The notes under the pieces were generated by a model. That model searched no databases. It was not told the DNA's origin and worked only from the letters and a program-made list of their open reading frames with translations. Of a stretch of DNA of 64,000 nt, positions 26,586 through 39,251 are shown in pieces (the stretch's first letter is position 1; the number at the start of each line of letters is the position of its first letter). The translations under genes and the position numbers were made by a program. The stretch is from the NCBI GenBank assembly GCA_029204225.1, contig CM055098.1:14026533-14090532 (forward strand). Direction: 5' to 3'. This DNA comes from Diphasiastrum complanatum (Eukaryota > Streptophyta > Lycopodiopsida > Lycopodiales > Lycopodiaceae).

Positions 26586-27536
26586 CCCCCCACCCCTCAA
26601 TGCTTCCCATACAGATGGAGATTGTCTTTTGACTAATCATTTGAGAGTTATGGCTTTTGGGGATTCAGATGAGGGTACAGGCAAATATCCATTGATAGCA
26701 TTGACATCTCCTAGAGCATTTCATGAGCAGGGGCATTTCCTCTTCACATTTATTACTTTCAGTTGGCATCTATGTGTCTCACTTCTCAGAGGAAACACAT
26801 GCATATACTTGACAAGTCATTATTATGGAGTGACACTTTAAAGGTCAAGTTAGATTTTTATCACTTTCATTTTTTGGATATTGATGCACATGGAGATATT
26901 GTCCCACCCACCACTCCACTTAGACGTAGCCTTTTTGGTGACAATCAACCTATTACACTTTGTTCTATCACATCATATGAAGACCAGATGTGTGTTGCTT
27001 TGACGATGCGAGAGATGTTCTGCTTATGCTACGAGAGATGGTCTTGCTGCGCCAGGATATGTACCAGTCAGCTAACCAGCCACATCATAGCTCTCAAGGC
27101 TCAGATTACATCCTTCTTCACCAGGAAACGGACACGGTCTGATGACGATGACGATGACATACCACCTCACCGATGTCAGAGACAGTGTATCACTCATAGT
27201 CATGCAACAGCTTCTCGCCTTGTTATGAGAGCACACAGTTCTCGCCCTCCTAGGCGACGTCAGGGACGGTCCATATTACCTCCTGATACAGCCCGTATCA
27301 CCTCTTTTTTCAGCAGCAGCACTTATGATACTGCTCTACTCCTAACAGATATTTTTGCTCCCACTTATGGACAGTTGGCAGTTTGTAGTTTGAAGTCATA
27401 TTACTCATTTCTCTTTTATGCATAGTTTTTCTTGGAGACGTTTATATGCGCTCCCATGGTTTTCACATACTTGACATGTACTCCTTTTGGTCTTATATGC
27501 CTTTTGGCATGGAAAAGACATTAATAAAGCTTTCTT

Positions 27537-27610
<74 letters not shown>

Positions 27611-30600
27611 CAAATGTCAAGTGTTGTTGGTTATTGAGATAGGTGCAAAATTGGTTATCATTTAGGGACCATCTATGTCCACCATTGTTACAGCTTTTAC
27701 TCCCTATCTTTGTTTATTTATAGTTTTATGCACATATGTACTTTTTGTAAATACGGAAATGGCTAAGTCATCGGCCTGTGGTGACCTTTGTTAAAGAAAT
27801 GTAAATAAAACAGTTATTAGAGTCATTGAGCCTCAGCGTTGCATGTTGAGCTTTGGTGTAGCATACTTGGTCATTAATTAGGAGTGGCTTGAATGACTAG
27901 TCAACGGGACACGTGTCATATACTCACTGGGACACTTGGTCCAGTGATTGCGTTACACATGTCAGGGTTGACCGGTCAAACATGACACATCATATGCTCA
28001 TTGGGATGCTTGGTCCAGTGTATGTATGAGTGACACATGTTAGCCTACTTGCTTGCTTATGTGTCAAGGTATTGCCAAGTGGAAAGTGTTGACTGTGCAT
28101 AGAATTGGCCATGTGTCGATGTTAGGAAGAGTCAGGGTTAAGGGGTGCTTTAGGATTGTGGATAAGGGAGCCTGGGAGAGAGGCATTCCTCATCATAATC
28201 TATGTAGCAAAGGTTGGGAGGAGACAAGGTAGCCAGCTCCACTTTTGTTTCATGTTGGGTGATGCTATGTACGTACAGTGAATTCAGTAAAGTTTGAGTT
28301 TGAGATCTATATGTACAGGCTTTATTGTGGTTTGTGTATGAGTGTAGTTCAGGGAGAGCCTGACATTTGTATCAGAGCCAAGAGTTAAGAAGAGGGCTAC
28401 AAAATTTTTTCAGATTAGAGCCATCAGGACCACCGCTGATAGGAGGCTGACAATCTGTTAGAGATTGGAGCTAATAGAATGTTACAGGTCAGGTTGAGGT
28501 ATAGCTGAAAATCGGGCACTCTTCAATCTGGAAATTGATTGTTTGAGGACCCAAAAACCCAATTATGTGGCTGCAGGTCTAGTGCTGACAGCTGGGAACT
28601 AGGAAGCTGTGATTTCGACCTCAAATCATCACCGAGATCACCCTAATAAGCTATGATTTGCTATGTACTGCTGTGGCATAGATAGGAGACAAGTGGTATC
28701 TGTGAATTTGAAGGATTGGACAGCTATACAAGGGCTACATGAGGCTGTTCCAACCAAGACAGACCTGGTGTACTCACTTGAATTGGGTTTTTGAGAGTGA
28801 AAAATGCTTATTTATCCCCATATTAGACTTCTAATTGGGCTGGCAGGTTTGGGTTACGGTAATTATAGATCCACAAGAGGGTATTAGCACCAGATTTACC
28901 AGGGTTGAAGAAGGTGCGGCTAAGGTGGATGCTATGGAGGTCATATTACATCAAATTCTAGACCAATTGAAGACCTCAAGACCCCTACAGTAACCTGAAA
29001 GAGCAAGTGGAACGGGAAGCACACCCGTTCGGCCTATGTCAAGTGAAAGGGCAGCTGAGATTCCTTGAAATCAAGTAAGCTGCCAACAATCAAGGATTTG
29101 AAGCACCAAAGTAAACAGGGGTAGTTGCAATGCATGTAATGCTGATGCCATTGAAAATCGGATTTAAAAGTGTGAAAAGGCTTTTTAGATGTGCGTCATC
29201 GACGGTGATGTGATATCAGAAGATTGCCGAGGCTTCCTACCGGTTGCAAGAAACCTCACAACAAGGGTGGATGAAATTTGAAAAGGATAACTAATTGGTA
29301 CCTATTACTTGGGAAGCTTTTAAACATATGTTTACACACAACTGGATGCCTCTTGATGAGAAGAACCAGGATATGCAGTCTTGGACTAGTCTCAAGTAGG
29401 GAAATGCGTTTGTATAGGAATATGCGGCAAGTCTATATAGGGAAAAGCTTTGATGCGGATACTAGAGGAAGTTCCAATATTTCTACAGGTGTTCCGTTTT
29501 GTGGAGAGATTGCGTGAGAGCCTTCGGCCTTTTGTGAGAAAGGAGCAGGTTCCAAGCCTCCACAGGGCATTATAGATGGCTCTTTATTATGAAGACGAAA
29601 GAAAGGCCAAGGAGCCTGAAACACCTACTGCAAGAGGGTTTCAGCCGTGGGAAAGAAGTAAGTTTAAAAAATGGAAGGGTCAATCCGTACAAGAGCAAGT
29701 TGAAAGTGCCAAATAGAGTAAAAATGTAGGTGCCTCAAAAGGCAATGGGTAGTATGGGACGTCCAATGCTTAGGGGGCCCAACACTTTTTGACGCTTTCG
29801 ACATAGGATTTGGAGTGGGAAAAGAAGGAAAATCTTTGCTTTGGCTGTCTAGAGCGGCATAGGTGGAAAGAGTGTCTACATAACTTGTTGCATTCACGTC
29901 TTGTACATAGGATGTGGCATAATCCTAGACATGGATATTCGGTACTCCAGTGTATGAGCTTATTAGTTATGCCACGTCATTTTGGACTAGGCTAGAAATG
30001 TAATTAATAACCTTGTGAGGGCCCAGATGCTTATGGAGCTAGTGCTTGGTGATTAAGTGCTTTAAGTGCATGTAAAGGAGATCAAAAGCAATTGGTTGAG
30101 AATTGGCATCCTATAGAGAATATTCCTGGGCTTTTGGAGTCTATACAGGAACTCACCCATCTACATAACTTGGTTTCGGTTTCCGATTGCCGGAATCCTC
30201 TCCTTTCTTGTATTCAGTCACTGTGGCTCGAGGGAGAAGCTGATTGGGGTTTGACTCTTGGCTTCTAGTTGGTTGGCTGGTTTGGCTCCATAGTAGTCCT
30301 TTTAGTGCATGCAACAAGATGTAGAGGATCTTCACTTGGTGATCCTTACATAACCCTTCAGGAATCACTTGTAGCTTGCAGGTTGAGAAGGCTGATCCTA
30401 TGAAGATTGAAAAGCTTGAGCAGGAAGAACCTTAAGGTGCTCCATGATTGATGAATGTGTCAATGATTTGAAAGGTGGATTCGGTTCCTTTGTCGAGTGG
30501 CACAATACAGGTATCAGTTTCCTTGTACTTATTTAATTATTATGCATGGGCAGTTGTGTGGTAGAGATGTCTTGATTCCATTTCACACAGGGTCCTCACA

Positions 30601-33600
30601 TAACGTTATTAACTTCGCTTTCATTAAATGGTTAAGAGTGAGCACACAACCATCCTGGTACCAGTTTGCAATCAAAATGGCTGATGGAAAGGGTGTGGAA
30701 ATGTGGGATGCCAGGGTTGTGAGTATGCCTTTGACAAATTCAAAGCTATACAAAGGAGTTATATTTTGAGATTACCCGTTCGGCTTGTTTCGATGTGGTG
30801 CTTGGAATCTGTTGGTATGTGGATAGAAAACCTTACATGTATACGACTTCCAGCACACTGGTAGGAATCATTCCTTGCATGGTGAGCCTGATATGCCTTC
30901 AAGACCTTTGATCACGGTGACATAGATGCGTAACGTTCACTGCAAGTGTATGTATGTTTGTTTCTTGTATGATATGTCTATTTCTGCTTGTGAATATGAT
31001 GTATTTCAAGAACAAACTAACTTCACTAAGAACCTAGATCGTTAGATTAGGGAGGAATCAAGATTGAGTTAATTCCTGGATCATCCCCTGTTAATAGACC
31101 ACCTTATATAAGTTTGAAAATGGAGGAAGAGGTGTGAAACATGATTGAGGACTCTCTTGCCAAAGGGCAGGTAAGACCTAGCTTCTCCTCCTTTGCCTTT
31201 CCTATCATTCTGGTAAAAAAGGAGGAAGGATCTTGGAGGATGTGTGTGGATTATCAAGGCTTGAACAAGTTAATTTTAAGCATCGATATCCTATGCCATG
31301 CATATAGATGATCTTTTGGATGGCCTTCATGGTGCTACAGTGTTGACCTAAAGAGTGGTTATCACTAGGTGAGAGTTTGCGAAGAGGATGTGTATAAGGT
31401 TGCCTTCTGAACTCACTTTGGATACTATGAATTTCTAGTTATGCCCTTTGGATTGACCAATGCCCCTGCCACATTTATGATGTTAATGAACGATGTGCTT
31501 AGACCATTTATGGCAAGTTTGTGGTTAACTTTGTTGATGACATACTTGTTTACAGTTGTGGTGATGTTGCGTATGTGACGCACCTTAGATCTGTGTTGTC
31601 AACTTTGAGGAAAAACATGTTATTTGCTAATGATAAAAAGAGCGAATATTTAAAAACGAAATTGTATAGTTGGGTTCTATAGTGTTAGTGGATGGGATAA
31701 AACCAGATCCTCTGAAAGTTGTTGTTCTTCTTGCTTAGCCTGTTTCTACAGACTTGACATCATTAAGAAGCGTTCTTGGATTAGCTATGTTTTATTATAA
31801 AGGTCTAAAGATTGACATGCAGCTACACCGTGCACCATTGACCGATATGTCACAAAAAAATAAGTGGAAACAATGGACGGAGGTTCAACAACAAAGTTTC
31901 GGTGCTTTGAAACAGGCTGTGGCTGACTTCGTCACATTAAAAACTGTTAACCCTCAGAAACATTTGTTGTGAAAACGGATGCAAGTGACATTGCTGTTGG
32001 GGCAGTTCTGATGCAAAAGGGTAGGCCTGTGGCCTTTGAGAACAAGAAGCCCAGCCCTACACAGAAGAATTATCCAACTCATGAGGAGTTGTATGCCATA
32101 GTCCACACTTTGAAGGCAACACTTTAAGGTATTTTTGCACCCAATCGAACCTCAGAGATGTCAAGCCAGGTGGGTTGAGTTGATGCAGAAATTTCACATG
32201 GAAATTTGGTACAAGAAAGGTGCCGAAAACCATGTGGCTGATGCATTATCTCGTATATTGAATCGGATGTCTTTTGTGGTCATTGAAGATAACCTAAATG
32301 CTGAGATTAGACAGGCTCAATAGGAGGATCCTCATTGTAAGGAAATTGTGAGAGGCAAATCTTGTACTAGTCAAATCTTAGCAGAAGAGTTCTAGTCTCT
32401 TTGCTCACACTTACTTTAAATATACCATAGAAGATGGTATGGTTAATTGAAATGGCAAACTTCTCATTTCAGCTTGTGAGGAGCTGCAAGAAGATTGTCC
32501 ATTTATGTCATGATAAACCGAGTGCTGCTCATCCTGGTGTGGATAGGACCTATAAGCTAATCCTACATAATTTGTGGTGGCCTAAGTTGAAAAAAGATGT
32601 TTACCATTATGTGACGCACTGTCTAGAGTATGTCTTCTCTCTCATGAATAGTTACTACTTAACCCCCTCCCTAAGGTCGAGGTTCCAACTTCCTAAGTTC
32701 CTATGTTCCTATGTTCTTCCTCAATGCTCATCTACAAGTAGCAAATTCAATGCCACACTCTAAGCTCACCCCTTCTCATCATTCTTCTCTCCCTAATATT
32801 TATATTCTAATTTTACTCTATTCCAGAAATCTAAGTTCGAACTTCTAATGTCCCTCATGCTGTCCATTATAGAAATGATATTGGCATGACCCTGTTAAAC
32901 ATTGGTAATCCTATTTTTCTTGGTTAAGTCGAAATCTAGAGTTTTCCAATCAGTCAAAGCTGGTCAAATAAAGAAAGAAGTTGGATGCTAGGAAACGAGT
33001 GCAAATTCTAAACAATTATTATATGGGACTCATTGAGAGAACAAATCACATAATTGAACCTGGAAAAATTATGTAAGTATGTTGCTTTGTGTTGCTTTCG
33101 AGGTTACATTGGGACTAGGTCAATTAGGCATTTTGAAGTATTTCTCTGCCATATTTCGAATGCTTATATGTTTTAATGTACCTCCTTTTCATGAAGAATA
33201 TATAGTAGATTTTGGCTCATGTTGCTATTATGTAACACCTCTTTCTCATCTCAAGCTTGGATCCTATATTTTCTATGTAGCCTTTATTCTTTGATACAAA
33301 TATTGTGTATTATGAAGTTATATTTGGCTACTTAAGAATTTGTTCTTCTATATGCTTTGTCTTTTCGGTATGTACTATGAAGGCATTGGATCCTTTTTTT
33401 TTTATCTCTACTCCCAATTGAATCTCTTTTTTTTGGACAAAAAAAAAAAAGTGTCGATCTTATTTTTTTTATAATTTGAAATTCTCAAAAGGCAAAGTCT
33501 TGATTTACTTGTGATATTCTAATGTAAATCAGGTTGATGTTTTGAAGCCTTTGCATCTTTAGGAGACCTACAAGATTCTTGGATGGTATTTTGTTTTGGT

Positions 33601-33761
33601 ATAACTTGCCATCCTGTCTTACTTGTTTTAAGTTTTTTTGTCCTATTTAAGACATTGGACCATTTTATCAATTTGTGGAAGTTCTAGTGGCTATCATTGT
33701 AGCCTTGCGTACTCTTCAATGCTAGATAATGGGATGTGGAATCATTCAATGTCTAGGAATT

Positions 33762-33842
<81 letters not shown>

Positions 33843-33965
33843 AAGTGTTATAGCCTGGTTCTTTCAGGGTACGACATGCAATTTGACATCAAATATGCAT
33901 ACTTCAACTTCCTTGACTCCTTTGATTGTGCAAATGGGACATCCTCGTCATTGTCAGATTTATGA
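14013..33965 (+). CDS. JMJ32-like: JmjC-domain 2-oxoglutarate oxygenase, JMJD7/JMJ32 type (four exons over 20 kb)
   Basis: Exons are 14013-14813, 15312-15487, 19764-19834 and 33868-33965, all with GT-AG borders. Phases agree at every junction, giving 381 residues, close to the usual length of this family. The Fe(II) ligands are H225 and D227 in [14 protein letters not shown] and a His of WFHHV (332/333) in exon 3. [10 protein letters not shown] carries the Lys expected to hold 2-oxoglutarate. [18 protein letters not shown], and [13 protein letters not shown] near the C-terminus are family hallmarks. Animal JMJD7 is a lysyl hydroxylase; Arabidopsis JMJ32 is described as an H3K27 demethylase. 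Which activity applies here is not shown by sequence. An in-frame TGA at 13980 precedes the first ATG (14013); a second ATG at 14022 is possible. The reading frame is unbroken, so the gene looks functional despite transposon-filled introns. Confidence 0.9.
14814..15311 (+). other. Intron 1 of the JmjC gene
   Basis: A 498-bp intron. A 110-bp stretch at about 15008-15118 ends in an A-run (15119-15129) and begins with a tRNA A-box-like TAGCGCAGTGAC. It could be a small retroposed sequence, but I see no B box or target duplication. Confidence 0.6.
15312..15487 (+). CDS. JMJ32-like: JmjC gene exon 2
   Basis: It encodes [20 protein letters not shown] through LKAGEILYL. The acceptor is the AG at 15310-15311. 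An alternative AG about 25 bases upstream would shift the frame. The exon ends with TT of a split Leu codon before GTAAGC. Confidence 0.88.
15800..17600 (-). mobile_element. Ty3/gypsy integrase remnant in intron 2
   Basis: Broken minus-strand frames run from about 17600 down. They show an H2C2-like piece ([12 protein letters not shown]), then SISMDFNIG and [15 protein letters not shown] (first integrase Asp region), then a region like VNQILEDIL with PFELWLP. The order matches gypsy integrase. Stops and frameshifts are frequent. Near 16040-16250 a pair of diverged repeats ('tcattggtcctccatgacg' / 'caattggtccttgatgacg') may belong to the same element. Confidence 0.6.
17909..18748 (+). mobile_element. 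Ty1/copia pol 3' fragment: RT end and RNase H, with PPT
   Basis: Plus-strand frame 17909-18610 encodes the end of copia reverse transcriptase and the start of RNase [41 protein letters not shown]. After a frameshift it continues in 18358-18726 with [24 protein letters not shown] and IADLLTKPL, the family's C-terminus. The shift is explained by an exact 14-bp tandem duplication at 18380-18407. A purine-rich tract (AAGGAGAAG) ends at 18748 and abuts an LTR start. It lies in intron 2 of the JmjC gene, in sense orientation. Confidence 0.85.
18749..18900 (+). repeat. Start of the 3' LTR of the copia fragment (end not resolved)
   Basis: TGTGAAAATTAGTAAAAG follows the polypurine tract directly and resembles the start of the LTR at 4136. 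No TTTCACA-type end was found, so the LTR is degraded or cut. The end coordinate given is nominal. Confidence 0.5.
19764..19834 (+). CDS. JMJ32-like: JmjC gene exon 3 (71 bp)
   Basis: A 71-base exon too small to stand out as an open frame. Together with the two bases from exon 2 it reads [13 protein letters not shown], then EGRTIAINY, and a T that begins the next Trp codon. It carries the third iron-binding His. The acceptor is TGCATGTAG and the donor is GTAAGT. Confidence 0.9.
26559..26585 (+). repeat. (CT)n microsatellite, about 27 bp
   Basis: An uninterrupted CT run followed by a C-rich stretch. Confidence 0.9.
26763..27425 (+). other. Unidentified 220-codon open frame upstream of a LINE 3' end
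   Basis: The frame includes a basic-acidic stretch ([12 protein letters not shown]) and several Arg-rich segments, but no domain I recognise. It lies on the same strand as the (CT)n-tailed LINE end at 27480-27608 and may be the body of that element. It could equally be chance. Confidence 0.2.
27480..27608 (+). mobile_element. LINE-type 3' end with hairpin and (CT)n tail
   Basis: TTTTGGTCTTATATGCC, then TTTTGGCATGG, then a short spacer with TTAATAAAG, then a (TC)n run of about 68 bp (27540-27608). ATGCC and GGCAT form a stem around a TTTT loop. The same arrangement stands at the minus-strand LINE copy at 34.16-34.3 kb, which identifies this as a family-specific 3' end. The tail is (CT)n instead of poly(A). 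Confidence 0.55.
27840..28364 (+). repeat. Probable 5' LTR of the gypsy remnant (start not resolved)
   Basis: The block ends GAGCCTGACA, immediately before a tRNA-Met-type primer site, so its 3' boundary is well placed. It contains two diverged direct copies of about 70 bp, around 27918-28040 ('catatactcactgggacacttggtccag' type). I could not find a clear TG start; the left coordinate is approximate. Confidence 0.45.
28365..28381 (+). other. Primer-binding site, tRNA-Met type (mutated)
   Basis: TTTGTATCAGAGCCA keeps TATCAGAGCCA of the consensus TGGTATCAGAGCCA. It stands just after the CA that ends the LTR. Confidence 0.55.
28870..32640 (+). mobile_element. Decayed Ty3/gypsy element, gag to integrase zinc domain
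   Basis: Broken frames appear in canonical order. The gag part has [10 protein letters not shown] and NWMP. A shortened zinc knuckle ([13 protein letters not shown]) lies at about 29836. The protease at 30497-30769 has [10 protein letters not shown], so the catalytic Asp is His (codon 30584). The RT has [28 protein letters not shown] and the VDD box at 31533-31541. The RNase H has [13 protein letters not shown], and HVADALSRI at 32135-32323. The H2C2 domain has [20 protein letters not shown], with the last Cys of HCLxC changed. The element stops near 32640; integrase core and 3' LTR are absent. It lies in intron 3 of the JmjC gene, in sense orientation. Confidence 0.85.
33763..33838 (+). repeat. 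(AG)n microsatellite, 76 bp, beside a splice acceptor
   Basis: An uninterrupted AG run that ends 29 bases before exon 4 of the JmjC gene. Only a short pyrimidine patch (CTGGTTCTTTCAG) separates it from the exon. Confidence 0.95.
33868..33965 (+). CDS. JMJ32-like: JmjC gene exon 4 (terminal)
   Basis: The exon completes the Trp codon and reads [18 protein letters not shown], then a Ser-rich tail and TGA. This is the conserved C-terminal element of JMJD7-type proteins and fits the exon 3 phase exactly, 14 kb after that exon. Confidence 0.9.
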
Positions 33966-34156
33966 ACATTGAAGAACAACCGAAAAGTATCAATGCTAGC
34001 ATTCTTACCAACAACTTATTTTGGTTGACTATATTGGTTAAATTCTGAGGAGCATCGTGAGATAAAGACGATTAATCTTCTTCTATGAATTTTATCTGAA
34101 TCATGCCCCAGTGCACACCAAGGTAACTATTCATGTCACATAAGAAAACGGCCTTC

Positions 34157-35646
<1,490 letters not shown>

Positions 35647-35650
<4 letters not shown>

Positions 35651-35671
35651 AGAGAGAGAGAGAGAGAGAGA
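35647..35671 (+). repeat. Short (GA)n run
   Basis: About 25 bp of GA at the 5' border of the minus-strand LINE. Confidence 0.85.
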
Positions 35672-36299
35672 GATTGAGTGAGAGAGTTTGATGACACTTT
35701 ATGCTATCTAAGTATCGATACTTTATTGTCTTGCAAATGTTTCATGCATGAATTACTCAACTGAAGCTCACAGAATTTGGTTTTTAGCTAAAATGTATCT
35801 AAGTTTTGTCACAATGAAGTTTTTGAGACAATCCAGTTTGCAATGTTTTTAAAAATTATGCTTTTTGGAGAGTTGGCTTTGTTTTTATGTAGTAAGATAT
35901 AGGGTAAAGACCATGAAAGTATTGAGAGCTTGATATAAGCATGAAGTCATAGGACATACGTAAATCAGTGTTGATAAGAATGCTCATTTATAGATATTAG
36001 AGTGAGGATTGGAAAGGTAACGAGTTTTGTATGTAAGCATGAATTGGGAATCTCTTTTCTTTGGCTCATCTCGATCCATTATACATCTCCTGCCTCTCTT
36101 TGTCAAACTGCAGAATTAGGCCATTCTTCTCATTTGCTCTTCTTGACTGTTTCACATCTCTCACCACTCTTTATGGAGGAATCTTAGAGTTGTCAATCCT
36201 TACAGTTTCACTACCCTTTTATATACAACCCCATTCTATTGAACTTCTCTCTTCGTAATTAGACTCTGTGCAAAAGGTTCTAAATCTACATCATGAATA

Positions 36300-38700
36300 G
36301 TTCTCTCATTTTGCGCCCTTCTGTTCAAAATAAACATTTTGAAGTAGTAAAATCAGGTCAAAATCTTCATTCCAAGCTTAACAAAGTTAAGGAAGTTCGT
36401 AAAATTGCTAGGATTCGTAACAAATGATCTTTAAATATATTTCAAAATTTTTTAATCTTTCTGCTCAACCCAATTGCTAGGGAAAGAGATGAGTTAAACA
36501 TTCCACTTCTCCATGACCTTGAAGTCTTGTGCAAGATTCACCAGAGCTCTGGGGTTAATGAAAAGATGTCAATTGAATTGGTGAAAGGCCCTTTTCTTTC
36601 TTCTTTTTTTACTTAAAGAAGCATTATTCTAGCTCTAATTTCTACTCTATAAAGGTGGATAATGCAGATTGTCTGGACCCTTGAGGACCTTATAATCAAT
36701 CACTTCAAAAAGACATTCCTCCAAGCTCAATCAAATCCTCTCACTGGCCTTTCCAATCTTCTGTATTTTTTCAGGTAGGATGCTCCTTTGTTGAGCTGAT
36801 TCTAAGTCAACCTATTTCATCATATGAACGGCATGCTTCTATCAAGCAGATCCCAAAAGGTAAAACTTCGAGTATAAACGGAATTATCTCTGAACTATTC
36901 TCAGCCCATTCGAATGTTCTTCGCCTGACTCTGTTAGATTCTATTCAGAAGCCTAAACTCTGAAAACTTCTCCTCCGTGGATGTCAGAGACTCTGATTAA
37001 AATGATTCAAAAAATCAAAACTCCTAAATGAATATGTTCAACATCTTGTACAAATTTGCTACTAAGTTGTTGGCCAATCTGCTCTCCTGTTCTTAGCAAA
37101 GTTATCTTGGAAGAACAATTCGGCTTTCTAAAGGGAGGAACATTTTTAATACCAACTTGAGTCTGTACCCAACTGTGTTGATCTTGCTACTGTTATTTTC
37201 AGGATTGACATTGACAAAGCTTTGATAGGATCGATTGGCATTACATCTATTGTTGTGAAAAAGTCGGTATACCTAAGTACTTCCTTTGCCTTACAAAGCG
37301 CTAAACAAAAATATCTTCTCTTTAGTTAGCTTCAACGGATTGCTCTCTAATAGCTTTTCCGCCACAGCACTGATGAGAGCTTTCTGGAAGTATACGAATT
37401 ATCTGATAGCCTGATTTGGATTAGTGTGAGCAGGACCACCAGTTGATATACTGAGCTTTTCATAAATCAACCAGATCCATTACCTATATATTCTCATGAT
37501 GAGGTAGCTGAGATTATTGAACAGACTGGTCCGTGAATGGACTAAAAGACACAGTTGAACATGAACTTAGCAAACGAGCTCGATATCACTAGATCTGTGA
37601 AATCAGGTATATCTCCTCATTGCCATACTCCTGGAGGCCGGAAAGCTTCATTGACAGGGGAGTACGGGGTGATCGGGACGGCCTTCGGGATTCGATTTGA
37701 CTATTTTCCCATCATCCATGTAAGGGTAGTGGGGGCCATCTCTCTCTCTGTGCTTGCTCTTTGTCTGGTATAAACATATCCAAGGCCGAAGTCTTTTTAT
37801 TACATTAAAATGTTGTGATTGGGTCTGTTCCCTGGGTAGTAACAGATTTGTTCAAGTCAAGTTGTTAAAAACATAGGTGCAACGCATCTATCATAAACAA
37901 GCAGTGGATTGGGTTGTTACCACTTTTGAAGACAAGCTGTCCAAATGGGTTTCTGATTCTACGTCCTTTGCTGCTAGGGCGATTGTCATTAAACATATCA
38001 TCACCTTCTATCCCAATTTTTTCATGTTTGTGCATCTTAGCACTAAGAGTCTGACCAACACCCTCTCTTTGAAAATCTGCACTTTTCCCACCAAAGGTGA
38101 TCCGGAGATTGTGGTTTTAAAATAGACTGCTTATTTTCAAGAAGCTAGTCTCCCTCAGCATCGAAAAGCTTATCTGCTTCGTTAGTTGTTAAATTACTCT
38201 AAAGTGCTCTAACTCCATCTTTTCCACTCATCTAGAATACAAATTTAGAGTTATTTTCATCTGAACTATGTACGAAGACCTTCCACTACTCACTGGAAAA
38301 ATCCTGTGGACTTGTTTGGATGCTGCAAGAAACTTATTCCACTTCTCAACATTTCGTCTATCTCGGCCTTGGATTATTGTCTCCTTGGTCAGAAAGGTAA
38401 GTGTTGGACGTTAGAGGAAAAATCCTATGGACTTGTTTGGATGCTGAAAGGAAATTGTTCCTTCTCAACTTATTCATTCTCAACACTAATAGGCAGCGGA
38501 CACTTAAGAAGACATATTTCCTATTCGAAGGTGGTTTTAGGAGCATGGGTCAGATTTCTGAACTTCCTACCTCAGTCTCAAATGGAACAAAACTGATTTC
38601 CCTACTATCTGGACCAGAAAATTCAAGCTCATCAAAGCGAGTCTTATTGTAAATTAAGAAATTTGACTTGACGTAAGTTGCCACTGCTGCTCTCTTTAAA
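36300..38700 (+). mobile_element. LINE pol remnant
   Basis: Many broken plus-strand frames. At 37039-37138 they show the RT entry motif in two frames: NILYKFATKLLAN, then PVLSKVILEEQFGFLKG. At 37910-38060 they show the C-terminal RT segment: DKLSKWVSDSTSFAARAIVI and HIITFYPNFFMF. Upstream, 36300-36960 is probably the endonuclease-to-RT linker but is too decayed to name. No tail could be assigned. Confidence 0.6.
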
Positions 38701-39202
38701 GACAAAGTGGCCCTACCTTCAAGGTACTCTTTGGCATAGATTAAAAGTGGAAGAAGGAACTACTCTGCACCTAGTTTTCAGCTGCAACTCATCTAGATAT
38801 CTTGCGCTTTCTTCTTCCAGGAGTATTCTGCGCAAGATAATAGTCCTTTAAGAGAAAGTTTAACTAATTAGTTGATGTAAAGCTTTTCAACTTGGGTTGT
38901 AACATTTTGGATAGCTCATTCCTTTATTGGATTATTCACAGGATAGCAGCTCTTTGGCAAATCTGGATGGAAACAAAACAGATAATTTTGGCATTTGTAG
39001 ATACTCCATTTCAGCATTGTTGTAGTAGTTATGGGGCAGCTCTTATAAAAAGCATTTATGATGAAAATATGCTTAAAGTTTGTCTCTTTAAGTTCCCTGT
39101 TTTATAGAAGCTGTTATTGTTAATTCTGCTATGGAAATGACTTTTCATCTCTTCACAACCCATGCTAGTTGTTTGGCACAACTTTCATAGTTCCAAATTA
39201 AA

Positions 39203-39251
39203 CCCCCCCCCCCCCCCCACACACACACACACACCAAAAAAAAAAAAAAAA
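39203..39251 (+). repeat. Compound simple repeat C16-(AC)n-A16
   Basis: A run of 16 C, then an AC run of about 16 bp, then 16 A. Such strings are hard to sequence, so the exact lengths may be unreliable. Confidence 0.9.

Larger units (their letters stand above)
19835..33867 (+). other. Intron 3 of the JmjC gene, 14.0 kb, transposon-filled
   Basis: It starts GTAAGT and ends CTTTCAG. From about 20.0 to 26.5 kb I see only AT-rich sequence without identifiable domains; parts on the minus strand near 21-24 kb have the look of decayed LTR-element DNA, but nothing could be named. It then holds a LINE 3' end (27.5 kb), a decayed gypsy element (27.8-32.6 kb) and a long (AG)n run close to the acceptor. 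Confidence 0.75.

Noticed and set aside
29278-29517. 79-codon frame as a gene
   Set aside because: It is a shadow of the gypsy gag region; the gag-like residues read in another frame.
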